Assembly: GCA_025362165.1 (NCBI GenBank)
Contig: JANYHY010000588.1
Coordinates: 1 to 5,060, forward strand
Source of the DNA: Myxococcales bacterium
Lineage (GTDB): Bacteria; Myxococcota_A; Polyangia; Polyangiales; Polyangiaceae
Length of the DNA: 5,060 nt
Direction of reading: 5' to 3'
Shown: in pieces, positions 4,817 through 5,060 of the stretch
Layout: each line of letters begins with the position of its first letter
How positions within the stretch are numbered: position 1 is the stretch's first letter
Notes under the pieces: model-generated
Told to the model about the DNA's origin: nothing
The model's input: the letters and a program-made list of their open reading frames with translations, nothing else
Database searches by the model: none
Translations under genes and position numbers: made by a program

Positions 4817-5060
4817 TCAGCTGCGGCGGCGATTGCCCATGATCCTCAGCATGAAGAGGAACATGTTGATGAAGTCCAGATACAGGATCAACGCGCCCAC
4901 GAGCGGCATGTTCGCTTGCACGGCGCCGCGACGGAACAGCTCCTTCAGCCGCTGGGTGTCGTAGGCGGTCGCGAGTGCCCTTGTCATCGCCAGCATCGCG
5001 GCGTGCTCCCTCCAGGAGGGTGGAGTCATCGTCGCGGTGGGCATCGACTCGAGCGTGGCC
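4817..5060 (-). CDS. Bax inhibitor-1 (BI-1/YccA-YbhL-like) membrane protein, C-terminal part only
   Basis: The visible 80 residues run in from beyond the right edge and end at the TGA at 4817-4819. AYDTQRLKELF (AYDTQ at 4952-4966) and VGALILYLDFINMFLFMLRIMGNRRR (GALILYLDFIN at 4865-4897) match the conserved C-terminus of Bax inhibitor-1 family proteins: the A-x-D-T-Q after the sixth transmembrane helix and the re-entrant or seventh helix G-A-L-x-L-Y-L-D-F-I-N. In the bacterial homologue YetJ the two corresponding aspartates form a pH-sensing pair for calcium leak; both are present here. The family are inner-membrane proteins of roughly 220-250 residues. The segment before AYDTQ should be a hydrophobic helix, but here it reads TPPSWREHAAMLAMTRALAT with several charged residues, so this copy may be frameshifted or decayed upstream. 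The ATG at 5044 is an internal codon, not a supported start. The gene is convergent with the LamG gene. Confidence 0.75.
   Translation of the reverse strand, partial: ATLESMPTATMTPPSWREHAAMLAMTRALATAYDTQRLKELFRRGAVQANMPLVGALILYLDFINMFLFMLRIMGNRRRS

Overview
The window reads as ordinary chromosome from a GC-rich, didermic bacterium, most likely a myxobacterium-type deltaproteobacterium (Myxococcota, Polyangia-like). This is inferred from style, not from a marker gene. Several proteins start with a short lipoprotein signal ending in 'ACGGD', followed by Gly/Asp/Ser/Thr-rich linkers (the 'DGGGTDGSS' type). The accompanying families (DUF4142-like lipoproteins, S74-chaperone lipoproteins, LamG-like lipoproteins, Tat-exported dienelactone hydrolases, beta-lactamase-fold serine hydrolases) are also common in those genomes. 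No rRNA, tRNA, CRISPR array, transposase, integrase or phage structural gene was seen.

Layout. The left half is on the minus strand. From right to left it holds a Tat-signal dienelactone hydrolase-family protein (1244-2197), a 198-bp gap with a palindrome, a Cys-rich lipoprotein ending in a peptidase S74-type intramolecular chaperone domain (329-1045), and, 15 bp further on, a broken DUF4142-like lipoprotein gene (1-313, running off the left edge). A 153-bp divergent promoter region (2198-2350) separates this block from plus-strand genes: a serine hydrolase of the beta-lactamase/class C fold (2351-3532), a 211-bp gap with two abutting inverted repeats, and a LamG/concanavalin-like lipoprotein (3744-4715). 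Convergent to the last is the C-terminal part of a Bax inhibitor-1 family membrane protein (4817 to beyond 5060).

Five of the six loci begin with an export signal that fits, or roughly fits, a lipoprotein, so the theme is the cell envelope or surface. The sequence does not show that the genes form one pathway: only the S74 and DUF4142 loci are spaced like an operon, and the rest look independently transcribed.

I do not see a defence system or an obviously new molecular machine. The most notable items are the lipid-anchored protein carrying an apparently intact S74 Ser/Lys self-cleavage motif, the decayed DUF4142 gene with a pinpointable one-base frameshift, and the tandem hairpins before the LamG gene.
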